Of a stretch of 64,000 nt of DNA, positions 8,223 to 17,239 are shown piece by piece. Origin of the DNA: Geomonas paludis (GTDB lineage Bacteria > Desulfobacterota > Desulfuromonadia > Geobacterales > Geobacteraceae); assembly GCF_014193585.1 (NCBI RefSeq), contig NZ_BLXY01000004.1:186001-250000 (forward strand), read 5' to 3'. The notes under the pieces were generated by a model. That model ran no database searches. It was not told where the DNA came from and worked only from the letters and a program-made list of their open reading frames with translations. Position numbers and translations under genes: made by a program. Each line of letters opens with the position of its first letter. Position 1 is the first letter of the stretch.

Positions 8223-9455
8223 ATGAGAAGAGTTGTTGTCACGGGGGTAGGCGTGGTCTCCCCGCTGGGGACCGGTAACGGCAAGAACTGGGACGCACTG
8301 GTGTCCGGCACGTCCGGCATCGCTCCCATCACCCGTTTCGATGCCTCCGACCTGCCGGTGAAGATCGCTGGCGAGGTTAAGGACTTCGTCGCTGAGGATT
8401 TCATCGACAAGAAAGAGATCAAGAAGATGGATCTCTTCATCCAGTACGCGCTGGCCGCGGCACACTTCGCCATGGAAGACTCCGGTCTGCAGATCACCGA
8501 GGAGAACGCCGAGCGCGTTGGCGTCCTGGTGGGCGCCGGCCTGGGCGGGCTGCCGGCCATCGAGCGTTACCACTCCGCGCTGCTGGAGGGGGGGTACAAG
8601 AAGGTCTCCCCGTTCTTCATCCCGATGCTGATCATCAACCTGGCTCCGGGACACATCTCCATCAAATACGGCGCGAAAGGCCCGAACGTCTCTTCCGTTT
8701 CCGCCTGCGCTACCGGCACCCACTCCATCGGTGACGCGTACCACATGATCCAGCGCGGCGACGCCGACGCCATGATCGCGGGCGGCACCGAGTCCACCGT
8801 GACCCCGCTGGGCATCGGCGGCTTCGCGGTGATGAAGGCGCTTTCCACCAACAACGACAACCCGGCTGGCGCCTCCCGTCCGTTCGACATGGGCAGGGAC
8901 GGCTTCGTCCTCTCCGAGGGTGCCGGCATCGTGGTGCTCGAGGAGTACGAGGCGGCCAAGGCGCGCGGGGCCAAGATCTACGGCGAAGTCGTGGGCTACG
9001 GCCTGTCCGGCGACGCCTACCACCTGACCTCTCCCGCCCCGGGCGGCGAGGGTGCGGCGCGCTGCATGAAGATGGCACTGCGCACCGCGGGCATCAACCC
9101 GGAGCAGGTCGACTACATCAACGCCCACGGCACCTCGACTCCGTTCGGGGACGTCGGCGAGACCACGGCGATCAAGACCGTCTTCGGCGATCACGCCACC
9201 AAGCTGATGGTTTCCTCGACCAAGTCGATGACCGGTCACCTGCTCGGCGCCGCCGGCGGCGTCGAGGCCGTCTTCTCGCTGATGGCGATGAAGAACTCGG
9301 TGGTACCTCCGACCATCAACTACACCGATCCGGATCCCGAGTGCGACCTCGACTACGTGCCCAACACGGCGCGCGAGGCGAAGCTCGAGTACGCCATGAG
9401 CAACTCGTTCGGCTTCGGCGGCACCAACGCGTCGCTGCTCTTCAAGAGGGTCTAG
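8223..9455 (+). CDS. fabF: Beta-ketoacyl-ACP synthase II (FabF)
   Basis: 410 residues. Catalytic Cys ~162 in [12 protein letters not shown], and His residues in [11 protein letters not shown] and [13 protein letters not shown], form the elongating-KAS active site. I chose ATG 8223 (AAGGAG at 8208-8213); the protein then opens [16 protein letters not shown] as is typical, and the upstream ATG at 8190 would add an unusual leader. It elongates acyl-ACP by condensing it with malonyl-ACP. One base separates it from rpiB. Confidence 0.96.
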   Translation: MRRVVVTGVGVVSPLGTGNGKNWDALVSGTSGIAPITRFDASDLPVKIAGEVKDFVAEDFIDKKEIKKMDLFIQYALAAAHFAMEDSGLQITEENAERVGVLVGAGLGGLPAIERYHSALLEGGYKKVSPFFIPMLIINLAPGHISIKYGAKGPNVSSVSACATGTHSIGDAYHMIQRGDADAMIAGGTESTVTPLGIGGFAVMKALSTNNDNPAGASRPFDMGRDGFVLSEGAGIVVLEEYEAAKARGAKIYGEVVGYGLSGDAYHLTSPAPGGEGAARCMKMALRTAGINPEQVDYINAHGTSTPFGDVGETTAIKTVFGDHATKLMVSSTKSMTGHLLGAAGGVEAVFSLMAMKNSVVPPTINYTDPDPECDLDYVPNTAREAKLEYAMSNSFGFGGTNASLLFKRV

Positions 9456-9456
9456 C

Positions 9457-9903
9457 ATGATAGTCCTCGGTAGCGATCACGGCGGCCTCGAACTGAAGAA
9501 CGAGATCAGGAAACTGCTCGAAGAGCGCGGTCTTCCCTGCGAAGACCTCGGCACCCACAACGGCGATTCCGTCGACTACCCCGATTTCGGGATAGCGGTG
9601 TCCCGCCGTGTTTCCGAGGGGAGCGCCGAGAAGGGGATCCTGGTCTGCGGCACCGGCATCGGCATGTCCATCGTGGCCAACAAGTTCCCCCGCATCCGCG
9701 CGGCCCTGGCCACCGACGTCTTCATGGCGACCATGGCCAAGGAGCACAACAACGCCAACATCCTGGTGCTGGGCGGCCGCGTGCTGGAGACCGGGAAGGC
9801 CCGCGAGATGGTGGCGGCCTGGCTCGACACCGAGTTCGCCGCGGGCAGGCACCAGAATCGGCTGGACAAGATCGCCGAACTGGAGCGCGAACTCAAGGGA
9901 TGA
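9457..9903 (+). CDS. rpiB: Ribose 5-phosphate isomerase B
   Basis: 148 residues of the RpiB/LacAB family. It opens [13 protein letters not shown], has the catalytic Cys in CGTGIGMSI, and then RAALATD and [14 protein letters not shown]. It interconverts ribose 5-phosphate and ribulose 5-phosphate. It starts two bases after fabF ends and is followed by a terminator, so it closes the fab transcription unit even though it belongs to pentose metabolism. Confidence 0.94.
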   Translation: MIVLGSDHGGLELKNEIRKLLEERGLPCEDLGTHNGDSVDYPDFGIAVSRRVSEGSAEKGILVCGTGIGMSIVANKFPRIRAALATDVFMATMAKEHNNANILVLGGRVLETGKAREMVAAWLDTEFAAGRHQNRLDKIAELERELKG

Positions 9904-9970
9904 TGCACCACCCAAAAGCGAGCGGATCAGCACAGCGGCACTGGTAAGACAAACGATTCTAAAGCACAGA

Positions 9971-9994
9971 ACGGGACTCCCAGAGTCCCGTTTT
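9971..9994 (+). terminator. Rho-independent terminator after rpiB
   Basis: ACGGGACTC (9971-9979), loop CCA, GAGTCCCGT (9983-9991), then a short T-run. It ends the fab-rpiB operon. Confidence 0.75.
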
Positions 9995-10033
9995 CTCATT
10001 TCAACAGCACTTTTTCACTTAGGAGAGTCAGAC

Positions 10034-11281
10034 ATGTCAGTACTGGAAACATTCGACCCGGCAGTGGCGGAAGTCATCAGGCACGAGACTGAGCGCCAGG
10101 AGTACAACCTCGAACTGATCGCCTCGGAGAACTTCGTTTCCCCGGCCGTCCTCGAGGCGCAGGGATCGGTTCTTACCAACAAGTACGCCGAGGGGTATCC
10201 CGGCAAGCGTTACTACGGTGGCTGCCACGAGGTGGACAAGGTCGAGAACCTGGCCATCGAGCGCGCCAAGGAACTGTTCGGCGCCGATCATGTCAACGTC
10301 CAGCCGCACTCCGGCTCCCAGGCCAACATGGCGGTCTACTTCTCCGTGCTGAAGCCGGGCGACACCGTGCTGGGCATGAACCTCGCCCACGGCGGCCACC
10401 TGACCCACGGCTCGCCGGTCAACTTCTCCGGCAAGCTCTTCAACATCGTCCCCTACGGCGTCTCCAAGGAGACCCAGACCATCGACTACGAGGAGTGCGA
10501 GCGCCTCGCCGTCGAGCACAAGCCGAAGATGATCGTGGTGGGCGCCTCCGCGTACCCGCGCATCATCGACTTCGAGGCCTTCCGTCGCATCGCCGACAAG
10601 GTGGGCGCCGTGGTCATGGTGGACATGGCCCACATCGCCGGTCTCGTTGCCGCCGGCCTGCACCCGAGCCCGGTTCCTTACGCCGAGTTCGTGACCACCA
10701 CCACCCACAAGACCCTGCGCGGACCGCGCGGCGGCATGATCATGTGCCGCGAGGACTGGGCCAAGACCCTGAACTCCAACATCTTCCCGGGCATCCAGGG
10801 CGGCCCGCTGATGCACGTCATCGCCGCCAAGGCCGTCGCCTTCAAAGAGGCGCTCTCCCCGGAGTTCAAGCAGTACCAGCAGCAGATCGTGAAGAACGCC
10901 CAGGCGCTCGCCGCCGGCCTCATGAGCCGCGGCTTCAAGCTCACCTCCGGCGGCACCGACAACCACCTCATGCTGGTCGACCTCTCCCAGACCGAGCTGA
11001 CCGGCAAGGTAGCCGAGGAGGCGCTTGATCGCGCCGGCATCACCGTCAACAAGAACGGCATCCCCTTCGATACCCGCTCGCCGTTCATCACCTCCGGTAT
11101 CCGCATCGGCACCCCGGCAGCCACCAGCCACGGCCTGAAAGAAGCCGAGATGGAGCAGGTGGCAGGCTTCATCGCCGAGGTCCTGGGCAACGTCAACGAC
11201 GAAGCCAAGCTCGCCGCCGTGAAGACCCAGGTGAACGCGCTGATGAAGCGCTTCCCGCTCTACGCCGACCGCCTCAAGTAG
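10034..11281 (+). CDS. glyA: Serine hydroxymethyltransferase
   Basis: 415 residues. It makes glycine and 5,10-methylene-THF from serine using PLP. Visible signatures are [23 protein letters not shown], the HSGSQAN segment, and the Schiff-base Lys in [16 protein letters not shown] 10034 has AGGAGAG just upstream; the much longer open frame that begins inside rpiB is not used. It is flanked by terminators on both sides, so it is transcribed alone. Confidence 0.97.
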   Translation: MSVLETFDPAVAEVIRHETERQEYNLELIASENFVSPAVLEAQGSVLTNKYAEGYPGKRYYGGCHEVDKVENLAIERAKELFGADHVNVQPHSGSQANMAVYFSVLKPGDTVLGMNLAHGGHLTHGSPVNFSGKLFNIVPYGVSKETQTIDYEECERLAVEHKPKMIVVGASAYPRIIDFEAFRRIADKVGAVVMVDMAHIAGLVAAGLHPSPVPYAEFVTTTTHKTLRGPRGGMIMCREDWAKTLNSNIFPGIQGGPLMHVIAAKAVAFKEALSPEFKQYQQQIVKNAQALAAGLMSRGFKLTSGGTDNHLMLVDLSQTELTGKVAEEALDRAGITVNKNGIPFDTRSPFITSGIRIGTPAATSHGLKEAEMEQVAGFIAEVLGNVNDEAKLAAVKTQVNALMKRFPLYADRLK

Positions 11282-11305
11282 GGAGCGGCCGCTACTGCAG
11301 TAACG

Positions 11306-11338
11306 AAAAAGGGGACGATGTCATCGTCCCCTTTTTTT
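11306..11338 (+). terminator. Strong Rho-independent terminator after glyA
   Basis: A long stem: AAAAAGGGGACGATG pairs with CATCGTCCCCTTTTT, with a tight loop, followed by more T residues. Confidence 0.88.
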
Positions 11339-11505
11339 TATTTATTTGGGAGCAAAGTGCGTCTTGTGCATCCTATCAAGCACTGCACGCGAACTGACGT
11401 CCTCCCCTTTGCGAAGGGGAGACAGAGGGGATTTGCCCTTTGGCCGCTTATCAGCTACATTACCTGCCGCAGACTGAAATCCGCCACACTCAGGGGATCC
11501 GCCAC

Positions 11506-12390
11506 ATGTTCTTCACCTACCACGAGCCGCTCTTTCGCCCGCCTTCCGAGGCCGGCAGCCTCATCTTCCAGATCACCATCGGTTGTTCCCAGAACCGGTG
11601 CAAATTCTGCGGCATGTACAAGATGAAGCAGTTCCGGGTCCGGTCGCTGGACGAGATCTTCGCGGAGATCCGGTCCATCCCGCCGCGCTACCGTCCGGGC
11701 GTGCGGCGGGTGTTTCTCGCTGACGGCGATGCCCTGGTCTACCCGCAGCAGGGGCTGGAGCGGATTCTCGATGAACTGAATCAGGTCTTCCCTGCCTTGA
11801 CCCGCGTGGGCGCCTATGCCTCGCCCAACAGCCTCAACCTCAAGAGCGGCGATGATCTTGCCTCCCTGCGGGGCAAGAAGCTGCGCATCCTGTACTACGG
11901 CCTGGAAAGCGGCGATGCGGAAACCTTGCGGCTGATCGACAAGGGATTCGAGCCGGAACAGATGCTGGAGCAGTGCCGAAAGGCGAAGGCTGCCGGGATG
12001 AAACTCTCCATTACCGCGATCCTCGGGCTGGCGGGAAGAAAGCGCAGCGCCGAGCATGCTGCCGCCACCGCGGAGTGGATCACGGCGCTGTCACCGGAAT
12101 ACTTTTCCCTGCTCACCATGTTCCAACGCCACAACGACGATTTCCTGAAGCTGATCGAGCCGCTGAGCCACGGAGAGATCCTGCTGGAAACCCGCGCGCT
12201 GCTGGAACGGTTGGCGCCGCAGGGGACCATCCTGCGCTCCAACCACGTCTCCAATTTTCTCTGCCTGGCCGGGAGCTATCCCAAGGACCGGCAGCGTCTC
12301 ATCGATACCGTGGACGCTGCGCTCCTGAAAGCAAAAAGAGACCCCCGCTGGTATGCGGAGATCCCTTCTTATCAAGAGGAATACTACTAG
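11506..12390 (+). CDS. Radical SAM protein (B12-independent, short form)
   Basis: About 294 residues. The radical SAM cluster motif CxxxxxCxxC-like group (CSQNRCKFC) lies near residue 29, followed by a TIM-barrel-type pattern with GLESGD and KAAGMKLSITAILGLAG, as in HemN/MiaB-like relatives. I chose ATG 11506, preceded by AGGGGA, since the family opening MFFTYHEPLFRPPSEAGSLI begins there; the TTG at 11440 would add 22 residues. The substrate is unknown. It ends 3 bp before the convergent HTH gene with no terminator visible between. Confidence 0.8.
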   Translation: MFFTYHEPLFRPPSEAGSLIFQITIGCSQNRCKFCGMYKMKQFRVRSLDEIFAEIRSIPPRYRPGVRRVFLADGDALVYPQQGLERILDELNQVFPALTRVGAYASPNSLNLKSGDDLASLRGKKLRILYYGLESGDAETLRLIDKGFEPEQMLEQCRKAKAAGMKLSITAILGLAGRKRSAEHAAATAEWITALSPEYFSLLTMFQRHNDDFLKLIEPLSHGEILLETRALLERLAPQGTILRSNHVSNFLCLAGSYPKDRQRLIDTVDAALLKAKRDPRWYAEIPSYQEEYY

Positions 12391-12393
12391 GTC

Positions 12394-12849
12394 CTATCTC
12401 GCCACGCCGCAGAGCCTCAGTTCGCTCTCCAACTTCTCCCGGGAGATCCCGAGCACCCGGCAGGCTTTCTCGCGGTCGCTCTGGTAGCGCTCCATGACCA
12501 TCAGCAGCAGGGCCTTCTTCAGTGAGGCCGAGAGCTTGTCCATCACGCCCTGGCCCTGGGTTGCCGCCAGGGTGGAAACCAGGGGCTCCAGGTTTTTCTG
12601 GAACAGCTCGGCACTCTCGTTCACCGTGTGACGCACCGGTTCGGTCCGCTTGAGCCGCACCACGTTACCCACGCACTGGTCCATGTTGTCCTGCACGAAG
12701 CGCAGGGTGTCCCAGTGGCTGTCCACGGACATGTAGCGCAGGTCGTCCTTGGTCCCTTCCGGTGCTCCCTTCTTCCTCAGGCGTACTTCCATGATGGTAT
12801 AAGCGTAAGAGCCAGACCTTTCATTGGTGCTGCGATCTCTGTATGCCAT
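12394..12849 (-). CDS. Hypothetical protein with C-terminal Fis-type helix-turn-helix
   Basis: 151 residues. The C-terminal ~40 residues (LLMVMERYQSDREKACRVLGISREKLESELRLCG) resemble the Fis/NtrC-type HTH_8, so it may bind DNA. The N-terminal part is charged, with no receiver, AAA or membrane segment. I chose the ATG at 12849 because GGAGG lies five bases upstream on the minus strand; the longer frame to 13104 has no such site. It could be an orphan DNA-binding regulator, but no partner is visible. It faces the radical SAM gene and is divergent from comEC. Confidence 0.65.
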   Translation of the reverse strand: MAYRDRSTNERSGSYAYTIMEVRLRKKGAPEGTKDDLRYMSVDSHWDTLRFVQDNMDQCVGNVVRLKRTEPVRHTVNESAELFQKNLEPLVSTLAATQGQGVMDKLSASLKKALLLMVMERYQSDREKACRVLGISREKLESELRLCGVAR

Positions 12850-13201
12850 GATGTCCTCCCGGATGTTGTGCCGTTTTCCTCTTCTTTTACAACTGGCGTA
12901 CCAAAACTGACCGTGGTGGAGTGTGTGCGGTAACTGATTGATCTTATTGTAAAAAAAGATGGTGCGTGGGGCTGTGTCCGATGGGCTCGGAAAAGGCCTG
13001 TCTGTGCTAAACCTGCACAACGAGCCTGTTCGAGATTTGATTTGCGGTGAAATATCGAGTATTTGCGCCTGTTGCGAAGTCTGAACAGCAGTATGGGAAT
13101 GCACAGCCGGCGTTGTGCAACCCTTGCCGTCTGCTATAACGTGTGTTGTTTTTAATTGTTTTGGTGATGGCGCTCACACTCCGGAAGCGGGGAGGTGAAC
13201 T
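12850..13201. other. Intergenic region between divergent HTH gene and comEC
   Basis: This stretch holds the upstream regions of both genes. Apart from the comEC promoter candidate at 13113-13140 I see an AT-rich run around 12930-12960 (likely the minus-strand promoter area) and nothing else that I can name. Confidence 0.4.
13113..13140 (+). promoter_or_regulatory. Promoter candidate for comEC
   Basis: TTGTGC (13113-13118) and TATAAC (13135-13140) with a 16-bp spacer and an extended TGC before the -10. It lies about 60 bases before the gene. Confidence 0.45.
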
Positions 13202-15577
13202 CTGGAAAGACCTTTGCTGGTGCCCCTTGCCGCGTTGATCGCAGGCCTGGCCACCACTGACCTGCTCGATACCTTCCCCCCCACCTGGTGCCTCGGCGCC
13301 CTTCTTGGCCTGACTCTGGCCGCTTCCTTCCTCCGCTCGCGATACCCCTTTCTGATGGCCTTGGCCCTGCTCTTCTTCGTGTGGGGACAATTGTCGCTGC
13401 AGCCTTTCCTGAGACCGACACCGGGTCTGGAGCGCTTCGCCTCGGACCGGCTGGTGGCGATCCAGGGGGTGCTGGACGCTCGGCCCGAACCAGGCTCGAC
13501 GGGAGGGAGCAGGGTGTATCTGCAGGTGAAGAGGGTCAGTGTCGACGGCCGGGAACAGAGTGCGTCGGGGCGGCTGCTGGTGTTCGTGAAAGAGGGGCGC
13601 GCGGCACTGCACATCGGAGACCGCATTAAGCTCTCTTCCCGGCTCAGGGTGCCGCGCAACCTTGGGCTTCCCGGCGAGTCAGACTGGGTGCGCCGACTGG
13701 CCTACCAGCAGGTGCACGTCACCGGATTTGTGCTGACGGCTGATGACCTGGTGTTGCTGCGCGCCGGAGAGGGGTGGCTGCACGACATCGACCTGCTGGC
13801 GGAAAGGCTGGGGCGTTTCATCGTGAAGGTGGAGCCGGGGGCGGAGGGGGGAGTCCTGAAGGCGCTGCTCCTGGGCGATCGGGGTGACGTGCCGGAGCAG
13901 TTGCAAGAGGCTTTTGCCCGCAGCGGGGTGAACCATATCCTTTCCATTTCCGGCTTCCATGTCGGCATCGTGTTCCTGTCTCTGTGCCAGTTCCTCTATT
14001 ACCTGGCCCGGCGCTCCGAGTGGCTCGCCCTGCATCTCAAGCTGAGACCGCTGGTGATGCTCGCCTCCCTGCCCATGGTGGTTTTCTACCTGTTCCTGTC
14101 CGGGCAGGCGCCCGCAACGCTGCGCAGCGTGCTGATGATCTGCGTGGTCGTGGCAGCACTGCAGATGAAACGCGAAGTGGACCCCGTGCACACCATCATG
14201 CTGGCCGCCTGCGCGATCCTGTTTGCCGCACCGCAAATTGCATTCGACGTTTCGTTCCAGCTTTCCTTCCTGGCGATCTGGGGGCTGTCCGTCCTGACCC
14301 CTACTTTGCCCAACCCGCAGCACAAGGCGGGAAGAATGGGGCGCTGGGTGCTGCTAGTTGTCGTCGCCTCCGCGGCAGCCATTATCGCCACCTCCGTTCA
14401 TGTGGCTTATTATTTCCAGCGGGTTTCGCTGGTGGGCCTGCTTGCCAATCTCCTGGTGGTGCCGCTCATGGGCTATGGCGCCGTCGTACTCGGCTTCAGC
14501 GCCCTGGTCCTGAGCTGCCTGTGGCAAGCCCCTGCCACTGTACTGCTCCATCTTGCCGCCATGTTGGTGCGCTGGTCGGATCAGGTGGTCGAGCAACTCT
14601 TCCACGCACCCGTTTTTACCGGGTACGTCCCGACCCGGTTGGACCTGCTGCTGGCATGCCTGGTGCTCTGCACGATCACCTTCTTCAAGTCGAGAGGGTG
14701 GCGATGCACGACGGTTATGGCGCTGCTTGCCATCCTCGTCGTGCGTGCGGCGCCGGCTGCCCAGGCTAACGATGGCAACATGCGGGTGTACTTTCTGAGC
14801 GTGGGGCAGGGGGATGCCGCGCTGGTGCATCTGCCGGACGGGAAGTGGATGCTGGTCGACGGCGGCGGCAATGCCACCGACACCGATACCAGGGTAGGTT
14901 CGCGCCTGTTGCTCCCTGCGCTGAGGGCCCTATCGGTACGGCGCATCGATTACCTGGTCCTGTCCCACGGACATCCGGACCACCTGCAGGGTGTGCTGTA
15001 CCTGGCGGCGAATTTCGAAGTGGGGCAATTCGTCGTCCACCGCGAGACCCTGGCCGCCCCTGAGTTGCAGCAGTTGAAATGGGTGCTGGCCGCACGGGCG
15101 GTGACGGTGCGGCAACTTGGAGGGGACCTGACGCCATTGCAGGTGGGGGGAGCGCTGCTCGAGCCGCTATGGCCGGTCGTCGGGCAGGCGCCGCAGTCGG
15201 ACGCCAACGCGACGTCACTGGTGTTCAGGCTGGTCCACGGCAGGAGTTCGATTCTCTTCACCGGCGATACCGGCATGCGGGAAGAGCGGGAACTTCTCGA
15301 CCGGGGTGTTGTGCAGCGGTGCAGCCTGTTGAAGGTGGCGCACCACGGCAGCAGGTATTCTTCCTGCGAGCCCTTCGTAGCAGCGGTGCGGCCGGCCGCT
15401 GCGATCATATCCGCAGGACACGGTAACGCCTTCCGGCTCCCTGCGGCTGATACCTTGGACACACTGCAAAGCCACGGCGTCAGGATCTACCGGACCGACC
15501 TGGAAGGCACCATCGAGGCCGTCTGCAAAGCGGATGGTGATGTTATATTATCCGCTCCGTATGGGCATTTTAATTGA
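13202..15577 (+). CDS. comEC: ComEC/Rec2-family DNA uptake channel protein
   Basis: About 791 residues. The order is an N-terminal membrane pair, a periplasmic DUF4131/OB-like domain (residues ~30-190), a multi-pass competence domain containing ISGFHVGIV (typical ISGLHv motif) through ~residue 500, and a C-terminal metallo-beta-lactamase-like domain with SHGHPDHLQG and VAHHGSRYS. It would form the inner-membrane channel for single-stranded DNA uptake. I place the start at CTG 13202: GGAGG at 13191-13195 is six bases before it, an in-frame stop sits at 13196, and the first residues then read MERPLLVPL. The TTG at 13214 lies 18 bases from that site. Other competence genes are not in view. Confidence 0.85.
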   Translation: MERPLLVPLAALIAGLATTDLLDTFPPTWCLGALLGLTLAASFLRSRYPFLMALALLFFVWGQLSLQPFLRPTPGLERFASDRLVAIQGVLDARPEPGSTGGSRVYLQVKRVSVDGREQSASGRLLVFVKEGRAALHIGDRIKLSSRLRVPRNLGLPGESDWVRRLAYQQVHVTGFVLTADDLVLLRAGEGWLHDIDLLAERLGRFIVKVEPGAEGGVLKALLLGDRGDVPEQLQEAFARSGVNHILSISGFHVGIVFLSLCQFLYYLARRSEWLALHLKLRPLVMLASLPMVVFYLFLSGQAPATLRSVLMICVVVAALQMKREVDPVHTIMLAACAILFAAPQIAFDVSFQLSFLAIWGLSVLTPTLPNPQHKAGRMGRWVLLVVVASAAAIIATSVHVAYYFQRVSLVGLLANLLVVPLMGYGAVVLGFSALVLSCLWQAPATVLLHLAAMLVRWSDQVVEQLFHAPVFTGYVPTRLDLLLACLVLCTITFFKSRGWRCTTVMALLAILVVRAAPAAQANDGNMRVYFLSVGQGDAALVHLPDGKWMLVDGGGNATDTDTRVGSRLLLPALRALSVRRIDYLVLSHGHPDHLQGVLYLAANFEVGQFVVHRETLAAPELQQLKWVLAARAVTVRQLGGDLTPLQVGGALLEPLWPVVGQAPQSDANATSLVFRLVHGRSSILFTGDTGMREERELLDRGVVQRCSLLKVAHHGSRYSSCEPFVAAVRPAAAIISAGHGNAFRLPAADTLDTLQSHGVRIYRTDLEGTIEAVCKADGDVILSAPYGHFN

Positions 15578-15603
15578 CACTCAAGAGTTCTATCTGCTAG
15601 TTT
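15574..15603 (+). promoter_or_regulatory. Promoter candidate for the REC-GGDEF gene
   Basis: TTGACA (15574-15579) overlaps the comEC stop; TAGTTT (15598-15603) is preceded by TGC, with an 18-bp spacer. The same TTGAC...TGCTAGTTT layout occurs before the kor operon at 31327. Confidence 0.5.
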
Positions 15604-15652
15604 ATGCTGGCATTGCCCCCTGTATCACCCGATCATCCAGGAGATTCTTTGC

Positions 15653-17032
15653 ATGGAAAGAATTCTTTTAGTCGAAGACGACAGCTTTTTCCGAGAGGTC
15701 TATACCGACCTGCTCAAGGAAGACGGCTATAGCGTCGAAGTGGCCGCTTCCGGAGAGGAGGCGCTGGAAATGATCAGCAGGGGAGGGTATCACCTGGTCG
15801 TCACCGACCTGGTGATGCGCGATGTGTCTGGCCTCGACATCCTCTCCGAGGTGAAAAGGCTAGATCCTGCCACCGCGGTGATCATGGTCACCGGCCACGC
15901 AAACGTAGAAACCGCCATTTACGCCCTCAAAAACGGCGCCACTGACTATCTCATCAAGCCGATCAACCAGGACGAGTTCCGCCACATCGTTGCGCACTGC
16001 ATGGAGCAGCGCAGGCTTCTCGACGAGAACCTCGAGCTGAAGGGGTTGGTCAACCTGTTCCAGGTGAGCCAGAACATCGCCAACTGTCTCGAGCTCGAGC
16101 GGATCTACTCCATGCTGACCGACGCCGTGGTGAAGGAAGTAGGCGTGACCCGGGCGCTCGGGTATTTCATGGACAACGGGCAGCTCACGCTGCGCGAGTT
16201 GAAAGGAATCGAGGAGCTGAACGCGCACCTGCTGGGACAGGCAGTGATCAGCGAGTGCGATCTGCGCGATGACGGCAGCACCAACCTGTTGCTTCTGAGG
16301 AACTTTCTCGCCGACGACGCCGAATACGGCAGTGAGGTGACCGAGGCGATGTGCCTTTACCTGCGGCAGAAGAACGAGCTGCAGGGCGTGATCATCCTGT
16401 TCAACGACCCCGGCGTCATTTTGCCCAGGGACATAAACCGCAGGCACATCTCCTTCCTGCTCGACCAGGGGTCGCTGGCCCTGGACAACGCCGCGCGCTA
16501 CAACATCGCCAAGGATCTCCTCTACATAGACGAGTTGACCGGCCTGTACAACTACCGCTACCTGGACGTGGTGCTGGAGCGGGAGCTCAAGCGCTGTGAG
16601 CGCTACGGCTCCAACCTGGGCATCCTCTTCCTCGACATCGACCTGTTCAAGTCCGTGAACGACAACTTCGGGCACCTGATCGGCAGCCGCGTCCTGCGTG
16701 AGGTAGGCTCGCTGGTCAGGAAAAGCGTGCGCGACGTGGACGCCGTCATCCGTTATGGCGGTGACGAGTACACCATCGTACTGGTAGAGACCGGGATGGA
16801 GGGGGCGGCTATCGTTGCCGAGCGTATCAGGAAGACCATCGAGGGGCACACCTTCGCCAAGGCCGACGGGCTTGCCATCAGGCTCACCGTGAGCCTCGGT
16901 TACGCCTGTGCCCCCGACGATGCCACGACCAAGGCGGAACTTTTGGAGATGGCGGACCAGGCCATGTACCGCGGCAAGAGCGCCGGCAAGAACCGCGCCT
17001 TCCACGCCGAAAGGCTCACCACGCCCCCCTGA
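15653..17032 (+). CDS. Response regulator with diguanylate cyclase domain (REC-GAF-like-GGDEF)
   Basis: 459 residues. An N-terminal receiver (LVEDD; phospho-Asp in VVTDLVMRD; TGH; Lys in LIKPI) is followed by a coiled linker, a ~130-residue GAF-like region (about 140-270), then a GGDEF domain from ~290 to 450. The active-site loop reads RYGGDEYT (GGDEY, about residue 369), and an I-site RxxD (RDVD) lies five residues upstream, so product inhibition is likely. It should make cyclic-di-GMP from GTP in response to phosphorylation. No kinase gene is adjacent. AGGAG precedes the ATG. Confidence 0.92.
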   Translation: MERILLVEDDSFFREVYTDLLKEDGYSVEVAASGEEALEMISRGGYHLVVTDLVMRDVSGLDILSEVKRLDPATAVIMVTGHANVETAIYALKNGATDYLIKPINQDEFRHIVAHCMEQRRLLDENLELKGLVNLFQVSQNIANCLELERIYSMLTDAVVKEVGVTRALGYFMDNGQLTLRELKGIEELNAHLLGQAVISECDLRDDGSTNLLLLRNFLADDAEYGSEVTEAMCLYLRQKNELQGVIILFNDPGVILPRDINRRHISFLLDQGSLALDNAARYNIAKDLLYIDELTGLYNYRYLDVVLERELKRCERYGSNLGILFLDIDLFKSVNDNFGHLIGSRVLREVGSLVRKSVRDVDAVIRYGGDEYTIVLVETGMEGAAIVAERIRKTIEGHTFAKADGLAIRLTVSLGYACAPDDATTKAELLEMADQAMYRGKSAGKNRAFHAERLTTPP

Positions 17033-17064
17033 CCGGGCACGGGATGACACTAACGTTGCATCAG

Positions 17065-17092
17065 ACCGGACAGTAGTCTTGCCGGTTTTTTT
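17065..17092 (+). terminator. Weak terminator after the REC-GGDEF gene
   Basis: A five-base stem ACCGG/CCGGT (17065-17069 with 17082-17086) is followed by seven or more T residues. The stem is short, so this is a tentative call. Confidence 0.35.
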
Positions 17093-17195
17093 GTTTTTAA
17101 CGCAAAGGCGCAAAGTCGCAAAGGTATAAAAAACCAGTCTTTATTTTTTGCTCGTTCAAGGTTTCTTTGCGCCTTTGCGGCTTTGCGTTAAAAAT
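17093..17195. repeat. Long inverted repeat built from CGCAAAG units
   Basis: A 31-base arm at 17093-17123 (TTTTTAACGCAAAGG, then CGCAAAG repeated) pairs with 17165-17195 with only three mismatches, enclosing a 41-base AT-rich loop. Within each arm the 8-base unit CGCAAAG(N) occurs three times in tandem. It lies between the GGDEF gene and hisS, and may be a small non-autonomous mobile element or a dispersed palindrome. Confidence 0.75.
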
Positions 17196-17239
17196 CAGGT
17201 TTTGTTTTTTTACTTCGGGTTTGAGGAGAGGGATTAACC

